Notes under the pieces: generated by a model | What the model was told of the DNA's origin: nothing | The model's input: the letters and a program-made list of their open reading frames with translations, nothing else | The model's database searches: none | Source: Deltaproteobacteria bacterium | GTDB lineage: Bacteria > Desulfobacterota > Syntrophia > Syntrophales > UBA5619 | Direction of reading: 5' to 3' | DNA length: 25,933 nucleotides | Assembly (NCBI GenBank): GCA_026388345.1 | Contig: JAPLJY010000322.1 | Span: forward strand, 1-25,933 | Made by a program: the position numbers and the translations under genes | Shown here: positions 1 to 9,241 of the stretch, piece by piece | Numbering within the stretch: the first letter of the stretch is position 1 | Layout of the letters: the number at the start of each line of letters is the position of its first letter

Positions 1-597
1 AAGGACTTCCGCAAGGTTGTTGCCATGAAACCGGGAACTTATTCGGCTAATCTTGCCCAAGGGGCCATATACGTCTATCAGAATGAATATAAGAAAGGAA
101 TTGAAGAAATCAACAAGGCCATAGCCTTGAACCCGAATGAGAGCATGGCCTATGTCATACGGGGATTCATCTATATGCAGGAGAAATACAAAGATCCGGA
201 AAAGGCAATTGCAGATGCCAGTAGAGTGATTGAAATAGGAGGTCTTTGGAGCGCCATGGCCTACTCGAACCGTGGTGTAACATTATTGTTTGAGAAAAAA
301 CAGTATGACAGGGCCATTGATGATTTAAGTAGGGCAATAGAAATGACCCCGCGCAACGCGCCTGCTTATCTGGCGCGGGGAATCGCCCTGGCATTTAAAG
401 GTGAGTTCAATCGGTCCATAGAGGATGTCAATCGGTCCATAGAGTTAAATCAAAAAATTCCTATCGCATACAATGTACGCGGCTTAATCTACGCTCAAAT
501 GAGGAATCCAAGGGCTATCGCCGATTTTCAAAAAGCCTGCGACATGGGATTTGCAGAGGGATGCAGTAACTGGGAAAAATCATTAAAGAATCGTTAA
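1..597 (+). CDS. TPR-repeat protein, 5'-truncated by the window edge
   Basis: The reading frame is open from base 1 and ends at TAA 595-597, so the gene starts upstream of the window; the ATG at 25 is probably internal. The product is a run of about five tetratricopeptide repeats with the usual spacing of small and aromatic residues (for example YKKGIEEINKAIALNPNE, YDRAIDDLSRAIEMTPRN and FNRSIEDVNRSIELN). TPR arrays are protein-protein interaction scaffolds, so no specific function can be given. The last segment (ACDMGFAEGCSNW) resembles a Sel1-like ending. No signal peptide can be judged because the N-terminus is missing. Codon use and base composition are A+T-richer than in the genes after 1.8 kb. 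TPR assignment is firm; the biological role is unknown. Confidence 0.85.
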   Translation, partial: KDFRKVVAMKPGTYSANLAQGAIYVYQNEYKKGIEEINKAIALNPNESMAYVIRGFIYMQEKYKDPEKAIADASRVIEIGGLWSAMAYSNRGVTLLFEKKQYDRAIDDLSRAIEMTPRNAPAYLARGIALAFKGEFNRSIEDVNRSIELNQKIPIAYNVRGLIYAQMRNPRAIADFQKACDMGFAEGCSNWEKSLKNR

Positions 598-947
598 CTC
601 ATCAAGAGAGATTCTGAATAAAGAAGTAGTATATGCGAAATACAAACATCCCTTACTCTATTTTGATTGTTAATCTTCAGTTGAACCCTATTCAGGAATC
701 AATTGACTTTTGTAGATGGACGTAATGGCCAGTGCACCTTACTTTTTTACGAGCTGAACTCACCGGGTTCAAATACAAATGTGGAGGGCTGCTGATCGGG
801 CCAGATCATTTAATCCGGGTCGAAAGATGCAAAGTCTTGACAATGCATTTCCCGACTACGTAACAGGTGGGCTGCTTTCTCCTCATTTGACATGCCCAAA
901 AGGAAATTGAAAAAAATAACTCGTTATACTTACATGGAGGTGCCACA
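598..947. other. Intergenic region, A+T-rich, no gene recognised
   Basis: This 350-base gap between the TPR gene and the nitroreductase has no convincing coding frame. A GGTTCAAAT string near 770 looks like a tRNA T-loop but has no flanking stem or acceptor arm. TATACT at 925-930 looks like a -10 box, but no -35 box lies at correct spacing. GGAGG at 936-940 is the ribosome binding site of the nitroreductase. Confidence 0.5.
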
Positions 948-1553
948 ATGGAATTATCAGATGTTATCGCTTCACGACGAAGCATTCGTAAATTCAGGGA
1001 GGAAAATATTTCGGCTGATACTGTCCGCCTACTTCTGGATGCTGCACGGTCCGCCCCTTCGGGATCAAACCTCCAGCCCGCGCGTTTCGTCGTCGCTCAA
1101 TCACCTACCGCCAAAGAGGCCCTTGGTCGGTATACCCCCTACAAGTTTATTATCAAGGCATCGGTTGTTTTTGTATGCTGCTCTGACCTGACGGCCATGA
1201 CCACAAGAGATCGGCGTATCGGAGAACTTCTGAAAGAAGGCGCCTTCGAAGGCGTTGATATAGACATGAATGATCCATCAAACGCGACCAGCCCTATCAT
1301 GGACAAGGAAGCGGTTAAGGCCTATCTTACCATGAATGTGGCGATTGCTGTAGAGCACATTGTTCTTAAGGCTGTTGATCTGGGTCTGGGTAGTTGTTGG
1401 CTTGGAAGGTTTGATCGCGATAAGGTAAAGGAGTATCTGGCATTGGACGAAAGTATTTACCCGGTAGTGCTTCTGCCTGTGGGACATCCGGATCAGTCAC
1501 CCAAGGCAAGACCGCGCTTTGATTTGGACAAATTGGTGCTGAAGACAATCTGA
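948..1553 (+). CDS. Nitroreductase-family FMN oxidoreductase
   Basis: The 201-residue product has the nitroreductase-fold signatures. RRSIRKF at residues 10-16 is the FMN phosphate-binding arginine/serine motif. APSGSNLQPARFVV (residues 36-49) follows it, then a GLGSCWLGRFD segment near residue 150 and LLPVGHP near the C-terminus. Family members use NAD(P)H and FMN to reduce nitroaromatics, quinones or other electron-poor substrates, and the substrate cannot be deduced here. The start is ATG 948, with GGAGG eight bases upstream. It seems to be a single-gene unit between two gaps of more than 300 bases. Like the TPR gene it is less G+C-rich than the rest of the window. Family assignment is secure; physiological role is open. 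Confidence 0.88.
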   Translation: MELSDVIASRRSIRKFREENISADTVRLLLDAARSAPSGSNLQPARFVVAQSPTAKEALGRYTPYKFIIKASVVFVCCSDLTAMTTRDRRIGELLKEGAFEGVDIDMNDPSNATSPIMDKEAVKAYLTMNVAIAVEHIVLKAVDLGLGSCWLGRFDRDKVKEYLALDESIYPVVLLPVGHPDQSPKARPRFDLDKLVLKTI

Positions 1554-1782
1554 GCAAATGGTGCGTCACTAAAGATTATGTGGCACTATCAGAAGTTCAC
1601 TACAATAAATAACAAACAACCTATCGGTACAGTCAAGGGCGTTGATAAGTAGATACCGTAACTGAGTCAACCCGCGGGAATGCTCCTTCGGGCGACACGC
1701 AGATAGGTGGCATTCTCCCATAAGTGAGCTGTCTTCTTTCTTCTTTTCGCTTGTGAAAATTTTTCTGTTGCAAAGAATTTTC
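1554..1782. other. Intergenic region upstream of the Rrf2 promoter
   Basis: No coding frame, RNA gene or clear terminator is visible between the nitroreductase stop and the Rrf2 promoter. The A+T-rich composition of the first part of the window ends about here. Confidence 0.4.
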
Positions 1783-1810
1783 TTGACAGGAACGGATTCG
1801 TGGCTATAAT
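1783..1810 (+). promoter_or_regulatory. Consensus sigma70 promoter of the sulphur cluster
   Basis: TTGACA (1783-1788) and TATAAT (1805-1810) both match consensus perfectly, with a 16-base spacer. Transcription would start near 1817, about 40 bases before the Rrf2 start codon. An ACCA/TGGT imperfect inverted repeat (about 1813-1826) lies at the expected start site and is a candidate autoregulatory operator, as is common for Rrf2 proteins. The operator is inference. Confidence 0.85.
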
Positions 1811-1857
1811 CACCACCGAAATGGTAGATTTAATAGAGATGGGAACAGGGTTGTCGG

Positions 1858-2275
1858 ATGAAGCTCTCGACAAGGGGGAGGTACGGGGTAAGGCTGATGC
1901 TGGAGCTGGCTCTCCACTACGGGGAGGGGCCGATCCTGCTGAAGGATATCGCCGCGCGACAGGGGATCTCCGAAAAGTACCTCTGGCAGCTTATCAATCC
2001 CCTGAAAACGACGGGTCTTGTCAACTCCCTGCGGGGAGCGCACGGCGGCTATGTACTGGGAAAGGCGCCGGAGGCCATCTCCCTGAAGGCGATCCTCCGG
2101 ATCCTGGAAGGCTCCCTATGCCTGGTTGATTGCGTGGACAACCCGGCGCTCTGCGAGCGGTCGCTTTCCTGCATCTCCCGGGACATCTGGGGAGAGGCGT
2201 CGAAAAACATGCAGCAGACGCTGGAGGAGACGACACTGGCGGCACTGGTGGAAAGACAGAAGGAGAAGTTGAAGC

Positions 2276-2289
<14 letters not shown>
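1858..2289 (+). CDS. Rrf2-family transcriptional regulator, IscR/CymR-like with Fe-S-type cysteines
   Basis: The 143-residue protein starts with the Rrf2 signature MKLSTRGRYGVRLMLELA and continues through a winged helix-turn-helix (LKDIAARQGISEKYLWQLI, residues 28-46) and the wing RGAHGGYVLGK (59-69). Cysteines at 88, 92, 99 and 105 include a C92-x6-C99-x5-C105 set. This is almost the spacing that ligates [2Fe-2S] or [4Fe-4S] in IscR and NsrR, so it probably senses Fe-S status or NO; CymR-type cysteine sensing is the alternative. It is the first gene after a consensus promoter and precedes the metY-cysK-metX-metW-nifS genes, so it likely controls them and itself. A short ORF begins inside its 3' end. 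Confidence 0.88.
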
Positions 2290-3770
<1,481 letters not shown>

Positions 3771-3801
3771 CCCGCCAGTTTTGGAAGAAAGGAATGAAAT
3801 C

Positions 3802-4619
3802 ATGAAAATTTATGAAGATATCACGAAAACGGTCGGCCATACCCCGCTCGTCCGCCTGAAGCGGATGGCCGCGGGAAGTCCGGCCGAGGTGGTCGTCAAG
3901 GTGGAGTCCTTCAACCCCCTCTCCAGCGTGAAGGACCGGATCGGCGTGGCGATGATCGATGACGCCGAGAAAAAAGGGTTGCTGAAGGAAGGATCGGTGA
4001 TCATCGAACCGACCAGCGGGAACACGGGGATCGCGCTCGCCTTCGTGGCGGCGGCGCGGGGTTATCGCCTGATTCTGACCATGCCGGAGCTGCGACAACC
4101 CCCGGCGCGGTGATTCCCCAGCAGTTCAACAATCCGGCGAACCCGGAGATCCACCGGAAGACGACGGCCGAGGAGATCTGGGCCGATACGGACGGCCGGG
4201 CCGACATCCTGGTGGCCGGCGTAGGGACAGGCGGCACCCTGACCGGTGTCGCTGAAGTCCTGAAGGGGCGGAAGCCGGGTTTCAAGGCCATCGCCGTCGA
4301 GCCGGAAGGGTCGCCCGTCCTTTCGGGGGGACAGCCCGGACCGCACAAAATCCAGGGGATCGGCGCGGGGTTCATCCCCGGCGTGCTCAACCGGGGGATC
4401 ATCGACGAGGTGATCCGGGTCTCCAATGAAAATGCGGGAGTCACCGCCCGGCGGCTCGCCCGCGAGGAGGGAATCCTGGCCGGCATCTCCGGGGGGGCGG
4501 CCCTCTGGGCAGGGCTGGAGGTCGCAAAAAGGCCGGAAAACAACGGGAAACTGATCGTGGTCGTTCTCCCCGATACGGGGGAACGTTATCTGTCGACTTG
4601 GCTGTTCAAGGAGTCGTAG
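3802..4619 (+). pseudogene. cysK: Cysteine synthase, interrupted by an internal frameshifting deletion
   Basis: The N-terminal part (ATG 3802, ribosome binding site AAAGGA at about 3788) reads through GHTPLVRL, the PLP lysine K44 in SSVKDRIG, and TSGNTG (residues 71-76) up to ILTMPE (residue 96). It then gives seven aberrant residues and stops at TGA 4111-4113. The homologous continuation ([19 protein letters not shown], then [10 protein letters not shown] and [11 protein letters not shown]) resumes in another frame at about 4091 and ends at TAG 4617-4619. Compared with typical CysK, about 37 residues between MPE and IPQQF are missing, and the two halves are out of frame. Both halves are otherwise well conserved, so the lesion is recent or an assembly error. 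An intact protein would make cysteine from O-acetylserine and sulfide, with CysE upstream in the pathway. Confidence 0.88.
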
Positions 4620-4630
4620 GGGGCGTCGAC

Positions 4631-4806
4631 TTGGGATCGTGATCCCTCCGCGCGCTGGATATTTTACGACCCTGCATCTCCTCGTTCCGCTGCAAAGACG
4701 AAACTCGCGCTGCGCGCTCAAACAATCGTCTTTGCGGGTGCTGCACTGCGGGAGCAGGGTACCCCGTAAAATCTCCAATGCGCGCTTTACGGGATCCGAT
4801 TCCCAA
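4631..4806 (+). repeat. Dispersed palindromic element, copy 1 (cysK-metX gap)
   Basis: A long imperfect palindrome begins 12 bases after the cysK stop. Paired arms from outside in: TTGGGATCG (4631-4639) with CGATTCCCAA (4797-4806); GATCCC (4641-4646) with GGGATC (4791-4796); GCGCGC (4650-4655) with GCGCGC (4780-4785); TGGATATTTTAC (4656-4667) with GTAAAATCTCCA (4766-4777), one mismatch; ACCCTGC (4669-4675) with GCAGGGT (4754-4760); GCAAAGACGA (4692-4701) with TCGTCTTTGC (4726-4735). Copies 2 and 3 share the outer frame, while the arms change in a compensating way. No protein is encoded. Confidence 0.85.
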
Positions 4807-4867
4807 TCGGCGCGATGGTGGTAGTAATGGAAGGAAGCTGCCGGGATCAGTTCCGGCGGAGGCAATG

Positions 4868-6049
4868 ATGGAAGCTGTATTGAAAACGAAAGCGGCGGTA
4901 GACAAGCCCGAAGTCTCTCCCCGGTCGCTTGGGATCGTCGAGACGAGGGAGTTCACCTTTGCCGGGCCGCTGACGCTTGAAAGCGGGGAGACCCTGGGGC
5001 CGGTGACGCTCGCCTACGAAACCTACGGAACGCTCAACGCCGAGAAGTCCAATGCGATCCTCGTGCTGCACGCCCTTTCCGGCGACGCCCATGCCGCCGG
5101 TCTTCACCGGGGGGAAAAGGATCCCGGCTGGTGGGATGCGATGATCGGGCCGGGGAAACCCTTCGACACGGACCGCTATTTCGTGATCTGCTCGAATGTA
5201 ATCGGCGGCTGCAAGGGGAGCACGGGGCCCTCCTCCGCGAACCCCCAAACGGGGAAACCCTACGGAACGGACTTCCCCTTCGTCACGATCGGCGACATGG
5301 TCCAGGCCCAGCGGCATCTGATCGACCATCTCGGGATCGCCCGCCTGCTCTGTGTGGCGGGCGGCTCGATGGGCGGGATGCAGGCCCTCCAGTGGGTGGC
5401 CTCGTACCCGGAGAGGGTCCGGTCCGCCATCCCCATCGCCACGGCGCTGAAGCACTCGCCCCAGCAGATCGCCTTCAACGAGGTGATCCGCCTGGCCATC
5501 ATGGCCGATCCGGCCTGGCGCGGCGGGGATTATTACGCGACCGGCCAGCCGGAGAAGGGGCTCTCCGTGGCGCGGATGATCGGCCACATCACCTTCATGA
5601 GCGAGAAGTCGATGGAACAGAAGTTCTCCCGGAGGCTGAAGGACGGTCAGTTGGGTTTCGCTTTCGGCGCGGACTTCGAGGTGGAGGGTTACCTCCGCCA
5701 CCGGGGGGAAAACTTCGTCAAGCGCTTTGACGCGAACTCCTACCTCTACATCACCAAGGCGATGGATTACCTCGATCTGTCGGGCGGCCGGCTGATTGCC
5801 GGAAAGGGCGTCGATACGCGATTTCTCGTCCTCTCCTTTCTTTCGGACTGGCTCTACCCCTCGCATCAGTCCCAGGAGATCGTGCGGCAACTGAAACGCA
5901 AACGGGTCGATGCGACCTACTGCGAACTGCAATCGACCTGGGGCCACGACGCCTTTCTGGTGGAGTTGGAGGGGCAGACGACGCTGATCCGCCATTTCCT
6001 GGAGCGGACGTATCTCGGGAAGGAAAACGGCAATGGAAATCATCGCTGA
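4868..6049 (+). CDS. metX: Homoserine O-acetyltransferase
   Basis: MetX is an alpha/beta-hydrolase-fold enzyme that acetylates homoserine with acetyl-CoA, giving the substrate of MetY. The 393-residue protein shows HALSGDAHAAG (68-78), the nucleophile S167 in AGGSMGGMQALQW, the aspartate D327 in SDWLYP and the histidine H360 in WGHDAF, a complete triad. The start is uncertain between ATG 4865 and ATG 4868. ATG 4868 was chosen because GGAGG (4858-4862) is better spaced. An in-frame upstream start at 4778 would lie inside the palindromic element and is rejected. The gene overlaps metW by 17 bases, the usual metX-metW arrangement. Some family members use succinyl-CoA instead, which cannot be excluded by eye. 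Confidence 0.93.
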   Translation: MEAVLKTKAAVDKPEVSPRSLGIVETREFTFAGPLTLESGETLGPVTLAYETYGTLNAEKSNAILVLHALSGDAHAAGLHRGEKDPGWWDAMIGPGKPFDTDRYFVICSNVIGGCKGSTGPSSANPQTGKPYGTDFPFVTIGDMVQAQRHLIDHLGIARLLCVAGGSMGGMQALQWVASYPERVRSAIPIATALKHSPQQIAFNEVIRLAIMADPAWRGGDYYATGQPEKGLSVARMIGHITFMSEKSMEQKFSRRLKDGQLGFAFGADFEVEGYLRHRGENFVKRFDANSYLYITKAMDYLDLSGGRLIAGKGVDTRFLVLSFLSDWLYPSHQSQEIVRQLKRKRVDATYCELQSTWGHDAFLVELEGQTTLIRHFLERTYLGKENGNGNHR

Positions 6050-6659
6050 CGATATCCGTCCGGATCACCGGGTCATCTTTGACTGGATCGAACCGGGGGC
6101 CCGCGTCCTCGATCTCGGTTGCGGCGACGGGGAATTGATCGATCTGCTGTCGCGGCAGAAGGACGCCCGCGTCCAGGGGATCGAGCTTGACGAGAAGGCG
6201 ATCTGGGAGTGCGTCAGAAAGGGGCTCTCCGTCTGTCAGGGCGACATCGAGACCGGGCTTGCGGAATATCCCGACCGCTGCTTCGATTATGTTATTCTGA
6301 ACCAGAGCCTGCAGGAGATCCGGAAGGCCTCCTTCCTGCTCCGGGAGGCGCTCCGGGTGGGAGAGAGGGCCATCGTCGGGTTTCCCAATTTCGCCCACAT
6401 CGGCGCCCGGGTCTCGCTCTTTTTCGGCGGGCGGGCGCCCATGACGCCGTCCCTTCCCTACCGTTGGTACGATACGCCAAACGTGCGGTTCCTGAGCATC
6501 GGCGATTTCCGGGTATTCTGTGCAGAGATGGGATTTGCGGTGGAGAAGTCCGCTTTCCTGAGCGGGCAGGAGGCGATCACCTTCTGGCCGAACCTCCGGG
6601 CGCTCAGCGCAATCTTTCTTTTGTCCGGAGGCAGTGCCGGGCAGCGGGGCCGGGATTGA
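6033..6659 (+). CDS. metW: Methionine biosynthesis protein MetW (methyltransferase fold)
   Basis: This 208-residue protein has a SAM-methyltransferase-like N-terminus (VLDLGCGDGELIDLL, residues 25-39) and the MetW-typical ILNQSLQEI, VGFPNFAHIGAR and LPYRWYDTPN(V/I)R stretches. MetW accompanies MetX in many proteobacteria and is thought to support or activate homoserine acylation; its exact chemistry is not settled. The start lies 17 bases inside metX. The gene ends with TGATG shared with the next gene, which implies translational coupling. Assignment is strong because both motifs and context agree. Confidence 0.93.
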   Translation: MEIIADDIRPDHRVIFDWIEPGARVLDLGCGDGELIDLLSRQKDARVQGIELDEKAIWECVRKGLSVCQGDIETGLAEYPDRCFDYVILNQSLQEIRKASFLLREALRVGERAIVGFPNFAHIGARVSLFFGGRAPMTPSLPYRWYDTPNVRFLSIGDFRVFCAEMGFAVEKSAFLSGQEAITFWPNLRALSAIFLLSGGSAGQRGRD

Positions 6660-7828
6660 TGAAACCGATCTATCTGGACTACGCGGCGACGACGCCGACC
6701 GATAAAAGGGTTGTTGCGGCGATGCTGCCCTATTTCGAGGAGGTCTTCGGCAATCCGTCGAGCCTCCACGCCTTCGGACAGGAGGCGGGGGCGGCCGTCG
6801 AGGGGGCCAGGGCGAAGGTCGCCTCATCTCTCGGGGTCAGGCCCGCGGAGATTGTCTTCACCAGCGGCGGCACGGAGAGCGACAACTTCGCGATCAAGGG
6901 GGTGGCCTACGCGAACCGCAAGAGGGGAAACCACATCATCACCTCCGTCATCGAGCACGATGCCGTCCTTTCGACCTGCCGGTTTCTGGAGACGGAGGGT
7001 TTCCGGGTGACCTACCTTCCCGTGGACGGCGAAGGCCTCGTCGATCCGGCCGCCGTGGCCGGGGCGATCACGGACGAAACCATCCTCGTTTCCATCATGC
7101 ACGCCAACAACGAAATCGGGACGATCCAGCCCGTCGCCCATATCGGACAGATGGTCCGACAGAAGGGGGTCTATTTCCACACCGACGCGGTCCAGACCTT
7201 CGGCCATCTCCCGTTTGGGGCGGGGGACCTCAACACCGATCTTCTGAGCGCCTCGGCCCACAAGCTCTACGGACCCAAAGGGGTGGGCCTGCTCTACATC
7301 CGGGAGGGGACGAGGATACTGCCGTTCATGAACGGCGGCGCGCAGGAAAGCGGGCGGCGCGCCTCCACCCTGAACGTGCCCGGGATCGTCGGTTTCGGCA
7401 AGGCGGTGGAACTGGCGGGGGCGACCCTGGCCGAAGAGGGTCTGCGACTGGCCGCCCTGCGGGACCGTCTGATTGCGGGCCTGTTCGAACGGCTGGAAGG
7501 AATCCGCCTGAACGGCCACCCCGTCCGGCGTCTTGCGAACAACATCAACCTCTCCATCGATCATGTGGACGGGGAGGGGATGATCCTGAGCCTGGACATG
7601 CTGGGGATCGCCTGTTCGACCGGTTCGGCCTGCTCCTCATCGAGCCTCGCTCCGTCGCATGTCCTGGCGGCCATCTCAAGGCCGCAGGAGCTTCCCCACG
7701 GGTCGCTCCGCGTCAGCTTGGGGCGCTTTACGGCAGAGGCCGACATCGATGCCCTCCTGGAGGCGCTGCCGCAGGTGGTCGGGCGCCTGCGGTCCATGTC
7801 GCCGCATGCCGCGGGGGGGAAGAGGTAG
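6659..7828 (+). CDS. nifS: Cysteine desulfurase (NifS/IscS family)
   Basis: This PLP enzyme removes sulphur from cysteine as an enzyme persulfide for Fe-S clusters and tRNA thiolation. The 389-residue protein has the family start IYLDYAATTP, then TSGGTESDN (68-76), HTDAVQT (174-180), the PLP lysine K202 in SASAHKLYGPKG, RASTLNVPG, and the catalytic cysteine C325 in STGSACSSSS. ATG 6659 overlaps the metW stop (TGATG); a longer in-frame extension upstream is only the shadow of metW. Its partner mnmA follows after a palindromic element. The iscS name would fit equally well. No U-type scaffold gene is present in the window. Confidence 0.94.
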   Translation: MKPIYLDYAATTPTDKRVVAAMLPYFEEVFGNPSSLHAFGQEAGAAVEGARAKVASSLGVRPAEIVFTSGGTESDNFAIKGVAYANRKRGNHIITSVIEHDAVLSTCRFLETEGFRVTYLPVDGEGLVDPAAVAGAITDETILVSIMHANNEIGTIQPVAHIGQMVRQKGVYFHTDAVQTFGHLPFGAGDLNTDLLSASAHKLYGPKGVGLLYIREGTRILPFMNGGAQESGRRASTLNVPGIVGFGKAVELAGATLAEEGLRLAALRDRLIAGLFERLEGIRLNGHPVRRLANNINLSIDHVDGEGMILSLDMLGIACSTGSACSSSSLAPSHVLAAISRPQELPHGSLRVSLGRFTAEADIDALLEALPQVVGRLRSMSPHAAGGKR

Positions 7829-7840
7829 GGTGGGTGGATA

Positions 7841-8128
7841 CCGGACATGCACCTTCGCATATGGGCGCGGATCTTTTTTCGACCATGCACATCCTCGCTG
7901 CGCTGCCGGAAAACCAACTCGCGCCTGACGGCGCTCAAACATGTTTTCCGGCGGTCGCTCCGCTGCGGTGGCATGGTGCCCGAAAAAATTTGAATTCCCG
8001 CCCTTGGGGCGGAAATTCCCGGCAAGGAAGCGTATGTTTTTAATTGCGCCCCTTATCCCCGCCAACAAGGCGGGAATTGCGGGATGCGCTCCCGGTCCAA
8101 TGCGCGTAATGCGAAGATACATGTCCGG
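7841..8128 (+). repeat. Dispersed palindromic element, copy 2 with nested insertion (nifS-mnmA gap)
   Basis: It begins 12 bases after the nifS stop. Paired arms: CCGGACATG (7841-7849) with CATGTCCGG (8120-8128); CTTCGCAT (7853-7860) with ATGCGAAG (8109-8116); TTTTTTCG (7874-7881) with CGAAAAAA (7981-7988); ACCATGC (7882-7888) with GCATGGT (7971-7977); GCCGGAAAAC (7905-7914) with GTTTTCCGGC (7943-7952). TCCAATGCGCG (8096-8106) is the 3' frame motif shared with the other copies. About 105 extra bases (roughly 7990-8095) split the 3' arm. They contain their own inverted repeat, AATTCCCGCC with GGCGGGAATT. No coding capacity. Confidence 0.85.
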
Positions 8129-8176
8129 TTTAAATGGTTGCAAAGATGAAGAGGAACTGACGGGAGAGATGGATTG

Positions 8177-9241
8177 ATGAAAAAGGTGGCCGTCGCCATG
8201 AGCGGCGGCGTCGATTCCGCGGTGGCGGCCCTGCTCCTCAAGGAGAGCGGGCACGAGATCGTCGGCGTGACCATGTGCCTGGGCGTCGCTCCGGCCGAAG
8301 GGGGGCCGGCCAAGTGCTGCGGTCCCCGGGAGATCGAGGACGCCCGGCGCGTCTGCCGGACGCTCGGGATCGGCCATCATGTCGTTGACTTTGCCGCGGA
8401 TCTGGAAGAGAAGGTGATCCGGCCGTTTGTCGAGGAGTATCGCCGGGGAAGGACCCCCAACCCCTGCGTGGCCTGCAACCGGTCGATCAAGTTCGGATCG
8501 CTCTTGGCCAGGGCGCTGTCCTGGGGGTTCGACGGCATTGCGACGGGCCATTACGCCGCGATCGAGGCCGAAAACGGCGCATACCGGCTGAAGATCCCGA
8601 AGGACCGGCGGAAGGACCAGACCTATTTCCTCCACGCGGTGTCGAGGGAGGCGCTCGGCAAGGTGCTGTTCCCGCTGGCCGGGTACACCAAGGACGAGGT
8701 GCGGGAGATCGCCGGGAAGGCAGGTTTGCCGGTCTTCGACAAGCCCGAGAGCCAGGACATCTGCTTCATGCCGGCGGAGGGTCGCGGGGCCTTTCTTCAA
8801 AGCCGGGGGGTTCCGATCGAGCCCGGCGAGATCGTGGATGGGCAGGGACGTCCGGTCGGCCGGCACCGGGGGATCGCCTGCTACACGATCGGACAGCGGG
8901 GAGGGCTGGGGATCAGCTCGCCAACGCCTCTTTACGTCCTGGCGATCGACGCCGCGCGAAACCGGCTGGTCGTCGGGCCGAAGGGGGATCTGAGGTCGGA
9001 GGAATTGGTCGCGGATCAGGTCAACTGCCTGGTCGATGCCTTTCCCGAGGAGGCCTGGGCCAAAATCCGTTACGCCCACCGGGCGGCGCGGTGCAGGGTT
9101 TCTGATCGGGATGGACGGCTGACGGTCCGGTTTGCGGAGCCGCAGGAGGCCGTCGCCCCCGGACAGTCGGTGGTACTCTATGACGGGCCGACCGTGCTGG
9201 GCGGGGGGATTATACAGGAGGTACAAGTTGGAACTCATTGA
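8177..9241 (+). CDS. mnmA: tRNA-specific 2-thiouridylase
   Basis: MnmA adenylates and thiolates U34 of Lys, Glu and Gln tRNAs using sulphur relayed from a cysteine desulfurase, here presumably the upstream NifS. The 354-residue protein shows the PP-loop MSGGVDSAV (residues 8-16), the catalytic cysteine C97 in TPNPCVACN with C100, and the second catalytic cysteine C196 in ESQDICFMP. GIATGHYA, KDQTYFLH and YTIGQRGGLGI are also present. ATG 8177 was chosen over the in-frame TTG at 8174 directly before it. The ribosome binding site is weak (GGGAG near 8162). The 3' end overlaps nadA by 14 bases. Assignment is secure. Confidence 0.95.
   Translation: MKKVAVAMSGGVDSAVAALLLKESGHEIVGVTMCLGVAPAEGGPAKCCGPREIEDARRVCRTLGIGHHVVDFAADLEEKVIRPFVEEYRRGRTPNPCVACNRSIKFGSLLARALSWGFDGIATGHYAAIEAENGAYRLKIPKDRRKDQTYFLHAVSREALGKVLFPLAGYTKDEVREIAGKAGLPVFDKPESQDICFMPAEGRGAFLQSRGVPIEPGEIVDGQGRPVGRHRGIACYTIGQRGGLGISSPTPLYVLAIDAARNRLVVGPKGDLRSEELVADQVNCLVDAFPEEAWAKIRYAHRAARCRVSDRDGRLTVRFAEPQEAVAPGQSVVLYDGPTVLGGGIIQEVQVGTH

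Noticed and set aside
755..790. tRNA-like GGGTTCAAAT string
   Set aside because: No complementary T-stem, anticodon arm or acceptor stem around it.
4778..4867. N-terminal extension of metX
   Set aside because: It would be encoded by the 3' arm of the palindromic element; the ribosome binding site and homology begin at 4858-4868.
6209..6658. N-terminal extension of the cysteine desulfurase
   Set aside because: It lies entirely in metW in another frame; the family N-terminus begins at ATG 6659.
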